64,000 nucleotides of DNA from Gemmatales bacterium (lineage in GTDB: Bacteria > Planctomycetota > Planctomycetia > Gemmatales > Gemmataceae): contig BPJP01000010.1 in assembly GCA_026004675.1 (NCBI GenBank), positions 62,001 to 126,000 of the forward strand, given 5' to 3'. The position numbers and the translations under genes were made by a program. Below, piece after piece: positions 9,334-17,710 of this stretch. Every line of letters begins with the position of its first letter. Positions within the stretch are counted from its first letter, which is position 1. The notes below the pieces were generated by a model. That model searched no databases, was not told the DNA's origin, and was given only the letters and a program-made list of their open reading frames with translations.

Positions 9334-9443
9334 GGCGAGGTGGTATAGCTGTTTCTTCGGGCCGGTTCAATGGGACGTTTCAGAAGCTGACGGCGAGTGC
9401 AAGTGACGAACCGGCAAGCCGATGGCACCTACAAGCATCCCGT

Positions 9444-9935
9444 TTAGATCGGACAGTTTGAGGTTGGCAGTCGATGGAAGAAATCGCGGAAGAATCTCAG
9501 CCAGCGCACCAGACGCTCGCCTTTGGCGGTAAGGGTGCGGTGCTTTCCCTCGGTGCGGATCAGATGGGTGGCTTGCAAACGTTCCAATCGTCGCTGGACC
9601 ATGCCGGCGCCTTCGTATACCGCTTCGAGTTGTTCTGCCGACATCGGTCCTTGCCATAAAAGCCTGAGGGTTTTTGCGGAAATACTGCTGCTGACCATCG
9701 TAAACAGGAAGATGTACAACTCGCAAAGAAAAGCGTAAAAGGTGAGGCCGGCCATGACGTCGAGAGCAGAAACGGCGTGACGACAGAGCACGACCAAAAG
9801 GGTCAGTCCAGCGACACTTCCAACGACCAGAAATCGCGCGACGGAATTTTGGATCATTCCAAGCCGGCCAGCAATACTATGGCCAAGGACGGCAACGAAA
9901 AAGACAACCCCGGAAATCAGCAAGGAAGCGGGCAT
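9444..9935 (-). CDS. Membrane protein with C-terminal winged-helix-like domain (second of a pair)
   Basis: This 163-residue product has three to four membrane segments (LLISGVVFFVAVLGHSIA, FLVVGSVAGLTLLVVL, GLTFYAFLCELYIFLFTMV) followed by a soluble tail of about 70 residues, AEQLEAVYEGAGMVQRRLERLQATHLIRTEGKHRTLTAKGERLV, whose helix-turn-helix-plus-wing look (LI-RTEGKHRTLTAKGE) resembles a winged-helix domain. Its ATG follows the TGA of the upstream gene with no gap, indicating translational coupling. The upstream gene has the same architecture, so they are probable paralogues. Function is unknown; position just before the O-antigen ligase suggests a link to glycan export. Confidence 0.65.
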   Translation of the reverse strand: MPASLLISGVVFFVAVLGHSIAGRLGMIQNSVARFLVVGSVAGLTLLVVLCRHAVSALDVMAGLTFYAFLCELYIFLFTMVSSSISAKTLRLLWQGPMSAEQLEAVYEGAGMVQRRLERLQATHLIRTEGKHRTLTAKGERLVRWLRFFRDFFHRLPTSNCPI

Positions 9936-10427
9936 TCAATTCCCCTCCGAGACGTTGGACAAACTGGTCAACAAGACACAGCACCAGGCGGCCACGCTTC
10001 CCCACGGCGTTAGCTGGTACTTGCCATCCCGCAGCCGAACGAATCCCAAGTTCTGGAGATTTTCCAGCCGAGCTGCCCGTTTTTGTTCTCCTATTGTGCT
10101 CAGGTTGTCGATCGCGGACGCCGCCGCGTTCCTTTCAATGGCTTCAAGGATGCTGAGCGAATAGCTTCCCTGGGTCAGAGACCAAAGCTCGAGAAACGAA
10201 AGACTGTAGATTCCTTGCAAACTGATGACAAAAACAAATACATTCCACTTGTCGTCGTACATTGCGAAGAGCAAATAAAGAATGGCAACGACACAAGCCG
10301 GGAAAAAGTGGTAGGCGAAGATCGCTTTTTCGGAACGCAGCCAGGCATTTCGCCGGGCAATGAAAACATAGAAGGCGAAATGTGCGACGAGATAAGAGAC
10401 GAATACGAGAACCGGCATCGAGAACAT
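9936..10427 (-). CDS. Membrane protein with C-terminal winged-helix-like domain (first of a pair)
   Basis: About 163 residues from ATG 10427; the frame is open to 10505 but the 26 extra residues are unlike the rest. There are membrane segments at PVLVFVSYLVAHFAFYVFIA, AYHFFPACVVAILYLLFAMY and VFVFVISLQGIYSLSFLEL, then a cytoplasmic-type tail GEQKRAARLENLQNLGFVRLRDGKYQLTPWG resembling a winged helix, and a final hydrophobic stretch. Architecture and length match the next gene, to which it is directly joined (TGA then ATG). It may sense or regulate at the membrane; no family name is recognised. Confidence 0.65.
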   Translation of the reverse strand: MFSMPVLVFVSYLVAHFAFYVFIARRNAWLRSEKAIFAYHFFPACVVAILYLLFAMYDDKWNVFVFVISLQGIYSLSFLELWSLTQGSYSLSILEAIERNAAASAIDNLSTIGEQKRAARLENLQNLGFVRLRDGKYQLTPWGSVAAWCCVLLTSLSNVSEGN

Positions 10428-10545
10428 GTCTTCCACCAGGCGAGATGACCTGCCAGAGATATCCGGCAGACTCTTACTCTGAAGTCGACAGGCTGTCAAT
10501 TCCAACAGCCTTGCAGATGCTACACGTCAACGTCTGGTTATGCCT

Positions 10546-11121
10546 TCATGCTCTGCGCTCATCCGGACGAAGAGGATTCTGTAAAGTGGGTAAATGGCCG
10601 GCTTTGATCCAGAGAGCATCGCCGCGGATTTCGAATTCGTAGCGGTACAATCCGCGGGGAGGAGGCCCCGAAGCATGGGCACCGTCTTCGTAGTAGACGC
10701 CGCCATGGCAGGGGCACATGAACAATCCGGCTTCAGCGAACCAGGAAACCGGACAGCCCAAATGGGTGCAGTTCACTGACAGGACGTCAAATGTGCCATC
10801 CGTTTTATGGCGCACATAGCAGGCGGTCCGCGACGTCATGCCGTCCCAGGTTGGGGCGATTGGGTTTTCCCTGTTCGGCACCGAGTGCGGGTTTACATAG
10901 GTCACCAAGCGTGTTTGTCCCACGGGAACGTCCTTGACGCCGCAAAGTTTAAGCCAGACATCGGGGACGCGCCTGGCCGGCCCGAGCAAGTAGCCGAGAA
11001 TGGGGATGCCTGCGGCTGCCGCTGCGGCACCACTGAAAAGCCAGCTGAACCATGCGAGGAGGCGGCGCCGGCTCGGTGGAGTGTCGTCGTTGGATTCGCG
11101 GAGTTCGTTCACTTCAGCCAT
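10546..11121 (-). CDS. Rieske 2Fe-2S protein
   Basis: Electron-transfer protein of about 191 residues: cytoplasmic RRRLLAWFSWLF segment (Tat-like RRR) leading into a single membrane helix (GAAAAAAGIPILGYLLG), then a periplasmic Rieske domain. The cluster ligands are in CTHLGCPV and CPCHGG, the two boxes typical of cytochrome bc1-type Rieske subunits. ATG 11121 is preferred since AGGAG lies eight bases upstream; the in-frame GTG at 11130 touches that sequence. It is the last gene of the oxidase operon, 27 bases after the dihaem cytochrome. No cytochrome b gene lies on either side in this window, which is unusual for a bc1 Rieske protein. Confidence 0.93.
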   Translation of the reverse strand: MAEVNELRESNDDTPPSRRRLLAWFSWLFSGAAAAAAGIPILGYLLGPARRVPDVWLKLCGVKDVPVGQTRLVTYVNPHSVPNRENPIAPTWDGMTSRTACYVRHKTDGTFDVLSVNCTHLGCPVSWFAEAGLFMCPCHGGVYYEDGAHASGPPPRGLYRYEFEIRGDALWIKAGHLPTLQNPLRPDERRA

Positions 11122-11148
11122 TCGAGCCACTCCTAATTTTACTTTGCT

Positions 11149-12033
11149 TTACTTTGCGTTGGCCGACGCGCGCCAACTCGCCAGCAAAGCAACGATGTCG
11201 GCAATCTCTTTCGATGTCAAAGGGCGAAAGTGCTCACCCCGTCCCATCTCATCACGGAAGCTCGGCATATTCAAATCGGGCCGACCTGTAATCACAAGCC
11301 GCCGTAGAGCCTGATTGCTCATCAAGTTGAGAAAATGCGGGTCATTGACGGCGCCGGCTTTGCCGTCTTTGCCTTTGCCGTCGGCGCCGTGGCAGCCGGC
11401 GCACGCACGTTGGAAGACTTCCTGGCCAGCCTTGGCGTCGCCCGGCGGTGCTTGCGAAATCAGATAAGGGGGCAACTCCTTTTTGTCGAAGCTCGGCTTG
11501 CCCCACGTGCGGCGCATCCCTTGCACGATCGCCTGCACTTGCTTTGGCGTCAGCGGCCCCCCGCGGACACCGTTCTCGGCAATCGATACTCCAGGCAACG
11601 AAAACGCAGGCATCAGCGTTTTTTGAGCTTCCGGATAGAGTCGTTCAGAAACGACGGCCCCCTTCGTGTCTGCGTTCGCATGGACTGGCTTGCGGCCCCG
11701 CGCGATCACCCTGGCCAACTCATCATCGGGAACGATTGCCAGAAACAGCGGATCATTCAATGGCGGCGCCGGTCCGTTTTTCCCATCCGGCCCGTGGCAA
11801 CCCCGGCAATGCTTGTCATACAGTTGGCCAAAGTCCATCACTTGATCGCTGGGGATGTAGCGGTCGGAAAGTTTGGGTTTGCCCGGCGGCGTCCAGCCGC
11901 AACCCGCAGCGAAAATAAAAGCACTTGCCACGATCGCTAACGGTTGGCAGAGCGAACGCCGAACCCGAAACTTCCTTGCCCGCGAGACGGACATCCTCGT
12001 TTGCTGCTTACGGATTCGTGCGGTTTGGCTCAT
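11149..12033 (-). CDS. Two-haem cytochrome c lipoprotein of the oxidase operon
   Basis: About 294 residues. The N-terminus ends in a lipobox (AFIFAAGC, then GWTPPGKPK), so the protein is probably lipid-anchored outside the cytoplasm. Two cytochrome c domains carry CRGCHGPDGKNG and CAGCHGADGKGK; distal Met candidates are in LMPAFSLPG and LNMPSFRDEMG. It probably passes electrons to the adjacent caa3-type oxidase. The start overlaps the upstream stop as ATGA (12033-12030), which decides the start against the longer open frame reaching 12210. Confidence 0.9.
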   Translation of the reverse strand: MSQTARIRKQQTRMSVSRARKFRVRRSLCQPLAIVASAFIFAAGCGWTPPGKPKLSDRYIPSDQVMDFGQLYDKHCRGCHGPDGKNGPAPPLNDPLFLAIVPDDELARVIARGRKPVHANADTKGAVVSERLYPEAQKTLMPAFSLPGVSIAENGVRGGPLTPKQVQAIVQGMRRTWGKPSFDKKELPPYLISQAPPGDAKAGQEVFQRACAGCHGADGKGKDGKAGAVNDPHFLNLMSNQALRRLVITGRPDLNMPSFRDEMGRGEHFRPLTSKEIADIVALLASWRASANAK

Positions 12034-12821
12034 TGCTTGACGTAGACCTCTTCCGTACGAACGACGACGACCCCGACCACCAGTCCGAAAACCACCTGGG
12101 AGGCGACGAACGCCGGCCAATAAATGAGGTCTTGCAACTGCGGATCGAGCAGGCCCATGGTGGCATGCAACGCTCCGGTCCACAACAACGGTGCGACAAG
12201 GCCTCCCCAAAAAACGGGATTGGCAGGCAGCATCGGCAAGATGACGCCGTAGATCAAACCTAAACCAGAGGAAATGACGATGTGGACGAACAGCCCGACC
12301 AGGAGATAGCCGATGTGGAACTGCCTCAAGGCGGCGACAACCTCCTCCGGCGATCGTTCGCCGGTGGGGATGAACAACTCAGCAAGCAAGTTGACCGGAA
12401 ACCAGATGCTGCCTTCGCCGATCAAACCGTAAAGAAAAGCAGGGATCGTCATGGCGATGCCGCCGATCAGTCCACCTTTGGCACCAGCGGAGTATGGCCG
12501 CATCTTTTCTGGAAAACGCAAACGGTGGCCAGGCAGTCCGGGCCGCATGTGCCGAACTGCCCCCGGCACTTCCTTGATCGGACGAGGTCGTTGCTCCGGA
12601 GGCACGAACGGGACAAGCTCATGCCCCACCGCCGGCACGTAGACGTGCCGCGCCCAGCCGAAACCCGCGACCAGTCCGAGGACGACTCCCGTGATCGTAA
12701 AGGCGTAATTCGTGATCACGCCCCCTAAGATCAGCGTGACTGCCAAGGCGAGCACGATCGGCCATGCTGTCGGCGCCGGCAGTTCGACGCCTTCTTCGCC
12801 ATGCTCTTGTTTCTGTTCCAT
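12030..12821 (-). CDS. Membrane protein of the cytochrome oxidase operon, unknown function
   Basis: About 263 residues with two membrane segments near the N-terminus (IVLALAVTLILGGVITNYAF and the following helix), a polar stretch with PPEQRPRPIKEVPGAVRHMRPGLPGH, and four more hydrophobic segments towards the C-terminus. The N-terminal pair could correspond to a subunit IV-like piece; the rest is not recognised. The start shares one base with the stop of oxidase subunit III (TGATG at 12823-12819) and its stop overlaps the cytochrome start (ATGA), so it is translated as part of the oxidase operon and is probably an accessory or assembly subunit (inference). Confidence 0.75.
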   Translation of the reverse strand: MEQKQEHGEEGVELPAPTAWPIVLALAVTLILGGVITNYAFTITGVVLGLVAGFGWARHVYVPAVGHELVPFVPPEQRPRPIKEVPGAVRHMRPGLPGHRLRFPEKMRPYSAGAKGGLIGGIAMTIPAFLYGLIGEGSIWFPVNLLAELFIPTGERSPEEVVAALRQFHIGYLLVGLFVHIVISSGLGLIYGVILPMLPANPVFWGGLVAPLLWTGALHATMGLLDPQLQDLIYWPAFVASQVVFGLVVGVVVVRTEEVYVKQ

Positions 12822-13427
12822 CACGATCGCCCAAAAATGTAGACCACACTGAAGACGACGACCCACACGACGTCAACAAAATGCCAATACCACGAAACCA
12901 ACTCCACACTTTCCGTCTTGCCGGGCTGGACGCGTCGCAACAGGGCCAGACAAAAGACTGTACTCATCATCAGCACGCCGAGCGTCACGTGGAAAGCGTG
13001 AAAACCGACCAGAGTGAAATAGGTCGTGCCGAAAAAAATTCGTCGCAATGGTCAAATCGTGTTCAAAGATCAAGCCGTGCCACTCGATGGCGGTGCCGAC
13101 AAGAAAGGCCACTCCCAATGCGATGGTCAAAAACCAGAAGCGGACAAAGACGGAATGCTTGCCCTTTTTGAACGCGCCGTCGGCTAGATGAACGGTGATG
13201 CTGCTCGACAACAGCAAGACTGTGCTGATGATCGTGACGGAAATGTCTTCGAAGACGTCGGCCGGCTGCGGGCCGGTTTTGCTTTTGCCGATGTAGTAGA
13301 GATACGACATGATGAGCGTGGTAAAAAACGCTGCCTCCGTCACCAGAAAGCTGATCATGCCCACCTTCTCGTGCGAGATCGGCAAGGAGGAAGCATGTCC
13401 GGCATGGGTTGTGGCTTCCGCGCTCAT
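12821..13427 (-). CDS. ctaE: Cytochrome c oxidase subunit III, frameshifted
   Basis: Read through one frameshift it gives 201 residues, the normal size for bacterial subunit III. The first frame starts MSAEATTHAGHASS (ATG 13427) with ISHEKVGMISFLVTEAAFFTTLIMSYLYY and IEWHGLIFEHDLTIATN; the second frame continues FFGTTYFTLVGFHAFHVTLGVLMM and YWHFVDVVWVVVFSVVYI, all hallmark segments. The break is in the A7 run at 13033-13039 (T7 in the gene); one base fewer makes NFFGTTYF continuous. It lies between subunit I (35 bases upstream) and the unknown membrane protein, to which it is coupled. Confidence 0.9.
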
Positions 13428-13462
13428 CGAATCAGCCTCTCTGCTGTCGGGGAAGAAAACGG

Positions 13463-15118
13463 TCAAAAGTGTTCGAATTTCCAATCCGGATCGTCCGGGT
13501 GTTTCAGGTCCCATAGTGGCCGGCGGCTTTTGACTTCCGGTACTGTCTCAAAGTTGTAAACCGGAGGCGGCGATGTGGTTGCCCATTCCAAAGTCCAGGC
13601 ATCCCATGGATCGTCACCGGCCGGTTCCCCCCACCGCAACGACACATATATGTTCCAGAAGAAGATCGCGAAAGCAATTGCTTGTACGAGAACGCCCAGA
13701 GTCGACAACAGGTTCCAAATCTCCCATTCCGGGCGAAACATGTGGTAGGTATAAACTCGCCTCGGCATTCCCAGAATGCCGGAAATGTGCATCGGACCGA
13801 AAGTCAGGTTGAACCCCACGAGCAAAAACCAGAAATTCCAGACGCCGAGACTTTCGTTCAGGATTTTGCCGGTCATTTTTGGAAACCAGTAATAGAAGCC
13901 CGCCATGATGGCGAAAAGAATACCGCCAAACGCCACATAATGAAAATGGGCTACAACGAAGTAGGAGTCGGTAACGGCTTCAGTAACGGGCTGGGCCGCC
14001 AGCATGATGCCGGTCAAACCACCGATCAGGAACATGGACAGAAAGCCGAGGGCGAAGAGCATCGGGGTTTTCAAAATGATTTTGCCGCCGTACATCGTCG
14101 CCAGCCAATTGAACATTTTGATGCCGGTGGGGACGGCAATGAGGAAAGTGGCGCCGGAGAAATAGATGTCGAGCGGCCGGCTCATGCCCACTGAAAACAT
14201 ATGGTGCGCCCAGACCCCCAAAGAGATGAAACCGATTCCCGCCGTGGCCATCGCCACCGATTCATAGCCGAAGATCACTTTGCGGGAAAAAACCGGAATC
14301 ACTTCGGAAATCATGCCGAAAGCCGGCAATGCCAGAATATAAACTTCCGGGTGGCCGAAGAACCAGAACAGATGCTGCCAAAACAGCGCCGACGCTCCGG
14401 GTGATTGCGTATCGAAAAAGTGCGAACCGAGATGGCGGTCGAACAGGAGCATGATCTGTGCTGCGGTAAAAGGAGGAAAGGCGACGACGATCAGAAACGC
14501 AGTCCACAAGATGATCCACACAAACAACGGAACTTTGGAAAGCTTCATCCCCGGCGCCCGCAAGCAGAGGATGGTGGCGATAAAGTTGACGCCACCGCCG
14601 ACGGTGCCGATGCCGCTGATCAACAGCCCGAGAATCCAGTAATCGGTGCTGGAGTCGCGGGAAAATGCCTTTTCCGTCAACGGGGCATAGGCGAACCAGC
14701 CGATTGACGGTGCACCGCCGGCGATGAAGCTGTAATAAGTAAAGATGGCGCCGAAAAGATAGAGCCAGAAACTGAATGCGTTTAGCCGGGGAAAGGCCAT
14801 GTCGCGGGCGCCGATCATCAGCGGCACCACATAATTCGCCATGCCGATCAAAAGGGGCATGACCACGAAAAAGATCATGGTCGTGCCGTGCATGGTGAAC
14901 AACTGATTGAAGGTGTCGGGGCTGAGAATCTCTTCAGCCGGGCGAATGAGTTGCCAGCGCATCAAGGCGGCCTCGATGCCACCAATGACTAAGAAAATGA
15001 ACGCCGCAATGATATACATGATGCCGAGCTTCTTGTGATCGACCGTCGTTACCCACTCATGCAGGATCGAAGGGAGCGGCCTGGAGACGATGGCGCTTTC
15101 CGGTTCAGCAATGGCCAT
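13463..15118 (-). CDS. ctaD: Cytochrome c oxidase subunit I (caa3 type)
   Basis: The 551-residue catalytic subunit of a haem-copper oxidase has twelve predicted membrane helices. Haem a and binuclear-centre ligands are visible: FTMHGTTMIFF (His), WQHLFWFFGHPEVYILALP (CuB His and cross-linked Tyr), WAHHMFSVGM (two His), and VVAHFHYVAFGG (haem His). The EVYI motif is that of A-type oxidases with the K-channel. GAGG lies six bases before the ATG at 15118, nine bases after the restored stop of subunit II. It reduces O2 to water and pumps protons across the cytoplasmic membrane. Confidence 0.97.
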   Translation of the reverse strand: MAIAEPESAIVSRPLPSILHEWVTTVDHKKLGIMYIIAAFIFLVIGGIEAALMRWQLIRPAEEILSPDTFNQLFTMHGTTMIFFVVMPLLIGMANYVVPLMIGARDMAFPRLNAFSFWLYLFGAIFTYYSFIAGGAPSIGWFAYAPLTEKAFSRDSSTDYWILGLLISGIGTVGGGVNFIATILCLRAPGMKLSKVPLFVWIILWTAFLIVVAFPPFTAAQIMLLFDRHLGSHFFDTQSPGASALFWQHLFWFFGHPEVYILALPAFGMISEVIPVFSRKVIFGYESVAMATAGIGFISLGVWAHHMFSVGMSRPLDIYFSGATFLIAVPTGIKMFNWLATMYGGKIILKTPMLFALGFLSMFLIGGLTGIMLAAQPVTEAVTDSYFVVAHFHYVAFGGILFAIMAGFYYWFPKMTGKILNESLGVWNFWFLLVGFNLTFGPMHISGILGMPRRVYTYHMFRPEWEIWNLLSTLGVLVQAIAFAIFFWNIYVSLRWGEPAGDDPWDAWTLEWATTSPPPVYNFETVPEVKSRRPLWDLKHPDDPDWKFEHF

Positions 15119-15127
15119 GCTCGTCCT

Positions 15128-16148
15128 CTATTTCAAACTGTGCAGATAATCCACAACCAGATCGACCTCTTCCCTGCTCAACTTGAAGCTCGGCATCAAG
15201 CAGCCTTCCTTGATGGTTTGCGGATTATCCACCCCATCGATGCAGATGTTCCTGGTCATTGGGGACCATGCCTGATGCCAGCGTGCGTCGACTCATCAAG
15301 TGCGTCAGATCGGGACCGAAAAGACCGCGGGCAGGCGTGCCTCGCACGGTATGGCAGCCGACACAAGCAAGCGAAAGAAACTTTTCCTTGCCTTTGCGAA
15401 CGTCGAATCCGTCACGCGCGGGCCGGCGCTCGTTCTCCAACCAGCGCTGGAATGTTTCCGGTTCGTCCACGTAGACGTTGAGCAGCATGTTGGCATGTTG
15501 CGTACCGCAGTACTCGGCGCATTGCCCCTGGAACAACCCCGCCTCCTTGGTACGAAACCACATGTGATTCGGATGTCCGGGCACGACGTCGGTCTTGCCA
15601 GCCAATCGGGGAATCCAAAAACTGTGGATCACATCGACCGATTCCAAACGCAGAAAGATAGGCCTCCCCGCTGGTACGTGCAACTCGTTCGCTGTCACGG
15701 CAAGATCGACCTCGGGATTCTTCGGGTCGGGATAGCGAAACTCCCACCACCATTGATGCCCGACGACGGTAACCGGCAACGAATTAGGCGGTGGTTTGCT
15801 AACGCGAATCTCCACCACCGTACGAACCACGACTAGAAAGATAACGAAAACGGTCAATAGGGGGGCCACGGTCCAGGCGACTTCGATCGGCGTACTTCCA
15901 TAGACCTGCGGTGGCTCGGAATCATCATCGTCTTTTGTCTTACGGAACCGCACCGTGCAATAGACAAGCATCCCTTGGACAACGATGAAGATGACGCCAG
16001 TAACGCAACAAATAAGGTAGAAGAGATTGAGAATCCAGTATGCCGGCCCGCCGCCATCACTTGGAGCGGGATCGAGAATGGATACGCTGTCGGCCGTATC
16101 GATTACCGCCAAGAGTACGCTGTCGAGAGCCACTGCCGACTCCGCCAT
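15128..16148 (-). CDS. ctaC: Cytochrome c oxidase subunit II with fused cytochrome c domain, frameshifted
   Basis: Two membrane helices (YWILNLFYLICCVTGVIFIVV and VAWTVAPLLTVFVIFLVVV) are followed by the CuA domain with GHQWWWEFRYP, DVIHSFWIP and GQCAEYCGTQHANM, then a cytochrome c domain with CVGCHTVRG. The annotated frame stops at 15225 after HLHRW, but the next frame supplies VDNPQTIKEGCLMPSF and SREEVDLVVDYLHSLK, the expected end with its Met ligand. The break is in a C4 run at 15232-15235: one base fewer gives 339 residues ending at 15128. ATG 16148 is one possible start; a TTG at 16238 is also in frame and neither has a good ribosome site. Confidence 0.92.
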
Positions 16149-16312
16149 TGGTGCACAACTTCGCCCGGCGTCGGCAAAACACACCGACTGTGACGGGACT
16201 TCGTCCTTGATTGGTTTTATTGGACTGCCGTCAATCAACCAGTATTTCGGCTCGGATTCGACGACCGAGGAATCCCACGGTTATGGTGGGAATGCCTCTC
16301 AGAGATAGCAAC

Positions 16313-17503
16313 TCAATACAGAAGCATATCGTGCCCGCGAGCTGGACCAGTTTTGAACTTGCGCAAGTCGATATTGAAAAACGGGTCGATTTTCATGCCA
16401 TCGGGACCGATATGCGCCAGTCGGACCCAGAAATTGCTGGAGTAATCCATCGTGCTCAAAAGGGAGTTGGTGATATACATTCGCTTGCCGTCATAGGTTA
16501 CGTGCATCATGTTCGGCTGCACGCCGGGGACGATCGTGCTGGTCAGTTTCGGCTTTTTCAAATCACTAACATCCCATTGCTGAATCTCGTTGGACATGAA
16601 ACAACTGACGTAAAGGTATTTATCATCGGGCGACTGGCGGAGATCGACGGGAAGTTTGCCGGTGTCGAACAGCTTGCGTGCCGAGTATTTGCCTTCACCG
16701 TTTCCTTCCCAAACCCAGACGGAGTTGTCCAGCGCGCAGTTGGTGAAGCCGTAGTTGGCTTTTTCTTTGAGCGACCAGCGGACTTCCAAGGGAGCGGCAC
16801 CGGTTTTCAGTTTGGCAATCACTTGCCTTTTGCGATAATCCCAGATCAACAGATCGTTGCCGAAGTTCTTCAAATCCATTTTGGCGAGCGGCTTCTTGTA
16901 GTTGTTCATAGGCGTAAAACTCGACGTCACCATGCGGTTGAGTTCGGGTTTGATAGCGACGTCGTACATGTAGGGTGCATCCTTGGGCAACTTCAACTCG
17001 CGAATGAGTTTGCCTTCGTTCGTGAATTCTGCCAGGCCGGCGGGCAGGCCGCCGTTTCGATGGCTGAGATAAGAGACCAGCATGCGGCCCGGAAGGGCGT
17101 AGGGACTGTGCGGGCCGGCAAAGCCCGTCTTGTTTTCGATGACCGTTTTCAAGACCGGCTTGGCGGGATCGGAGGCCACGTCGATGACAAAAATCCGACT
17201 CGAAAACAAACTGCAACCCCATATGTGGGTGCGGTCGTCGGTGAAGCCGAAATGGTGCGTTTCGTTTCCAGAAGAACCGAGGTCGAGTTTGTGTATGATG
17301 GTGCCATACTTGGACGAGGCCGGGTCCACATCGACAACGATCAGAAAGTCGTTGTCCTTGGCATCAGCATCGACGCAAAAGACATAGAGGAATTTCTCCG
17401 GCCTGGTCAGCTTCTTAACGTATGGAGACAGGCACGTTTCAGCGCGGGCAAAGGCAGCGGTGAAGAAAGCAAGAGCGATCGTTATGACCAAGGAGACACG
17501 CAT
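16313..17503 (-). CDS. Exported selenium-binding protein (SBP56 / methanethiol oxidase) family protein
   Basis: A 396-residue protein with a signal peptide (MRVSLVITIALAFFTAAFARA) and a beta-propeller body. NETHHFGFTDDRTHIWGC corresponds to the metal-binding HH region of SBP56; PHSPYALPGRMLVSYLSHR, SSFTPMNNYKKPLAK, LEVRWSLKEKANYGFTNC and RLAHIGPDGMKID are also family-like. Characterised bacterial SBP56 proteins are periplasmic, copper-dependent methanethiol oxidases, but the reaction is not assured here because the Cys pattern after HHFG differs from the usual CSSC. GAGAGG precedes the ATG. It lies upstream of the oxidase operon on the same strand. Confidence 0.8.
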   Translation of the reverse strand: MRVSLVITIALAFFTAAFARAETCLSPYVKKLTRPEKFLYVFCVDADAKDNDFLIVVDVDPASSKYGTIIHKLDLGSSGNETHHFGFTDDRTHIWGCSLFSSRIFVIDVASDPAKPVLKTVIENKTGFAGPHSPYALPGRMLVSYLSHRNGGLPAGLAEFTNEGKLIRELKLPKDAPYMYDVAIKPELNRMVTSSFTPMNNYKKPLAKMDLKNFGNDLLIWDYRKRQVIAKLKTGAAPLEVRWSLKEKANYGFTNCALDNSVWVWEGNGEGKYSARKLFDTGKLPVDLRQSPDDKYLYVSCFMSNEIQQWDVSDLKKPKLTSTIVPGVQPNMMHVTYDGKRMYITNSLLSTMDYSSNFWVRLAHIGPDGMKIDPFFNIDLRKFKTGPARGHDMLLY

Positions 17504-17710
17504 GGCTGGATCCTCTCACTGCGGCTTCCTGTTTACCCCCCTGGTTCAATCTACCGCGCGTTGCCGTAAAGACCAGGAAGTCTGCCGACCGGCAGCCTTC
17601 ATTTTAGGATAAAGTCGAAAAAGCTTCAGATATAGTTGAACCTTTTCACTGGCCGAGGCGACTGCTATGGTGCAGGACGATTGGGTCCATGGACTGAAAA
17701 CCGGTTGGAC

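Noticed and set aside
16211..17569. 452-codon plus-strand open frame over the SBP56-type gene
   Set aside because: Antisense shadow; its protein has no family features and the minus-strand gene is well supported.
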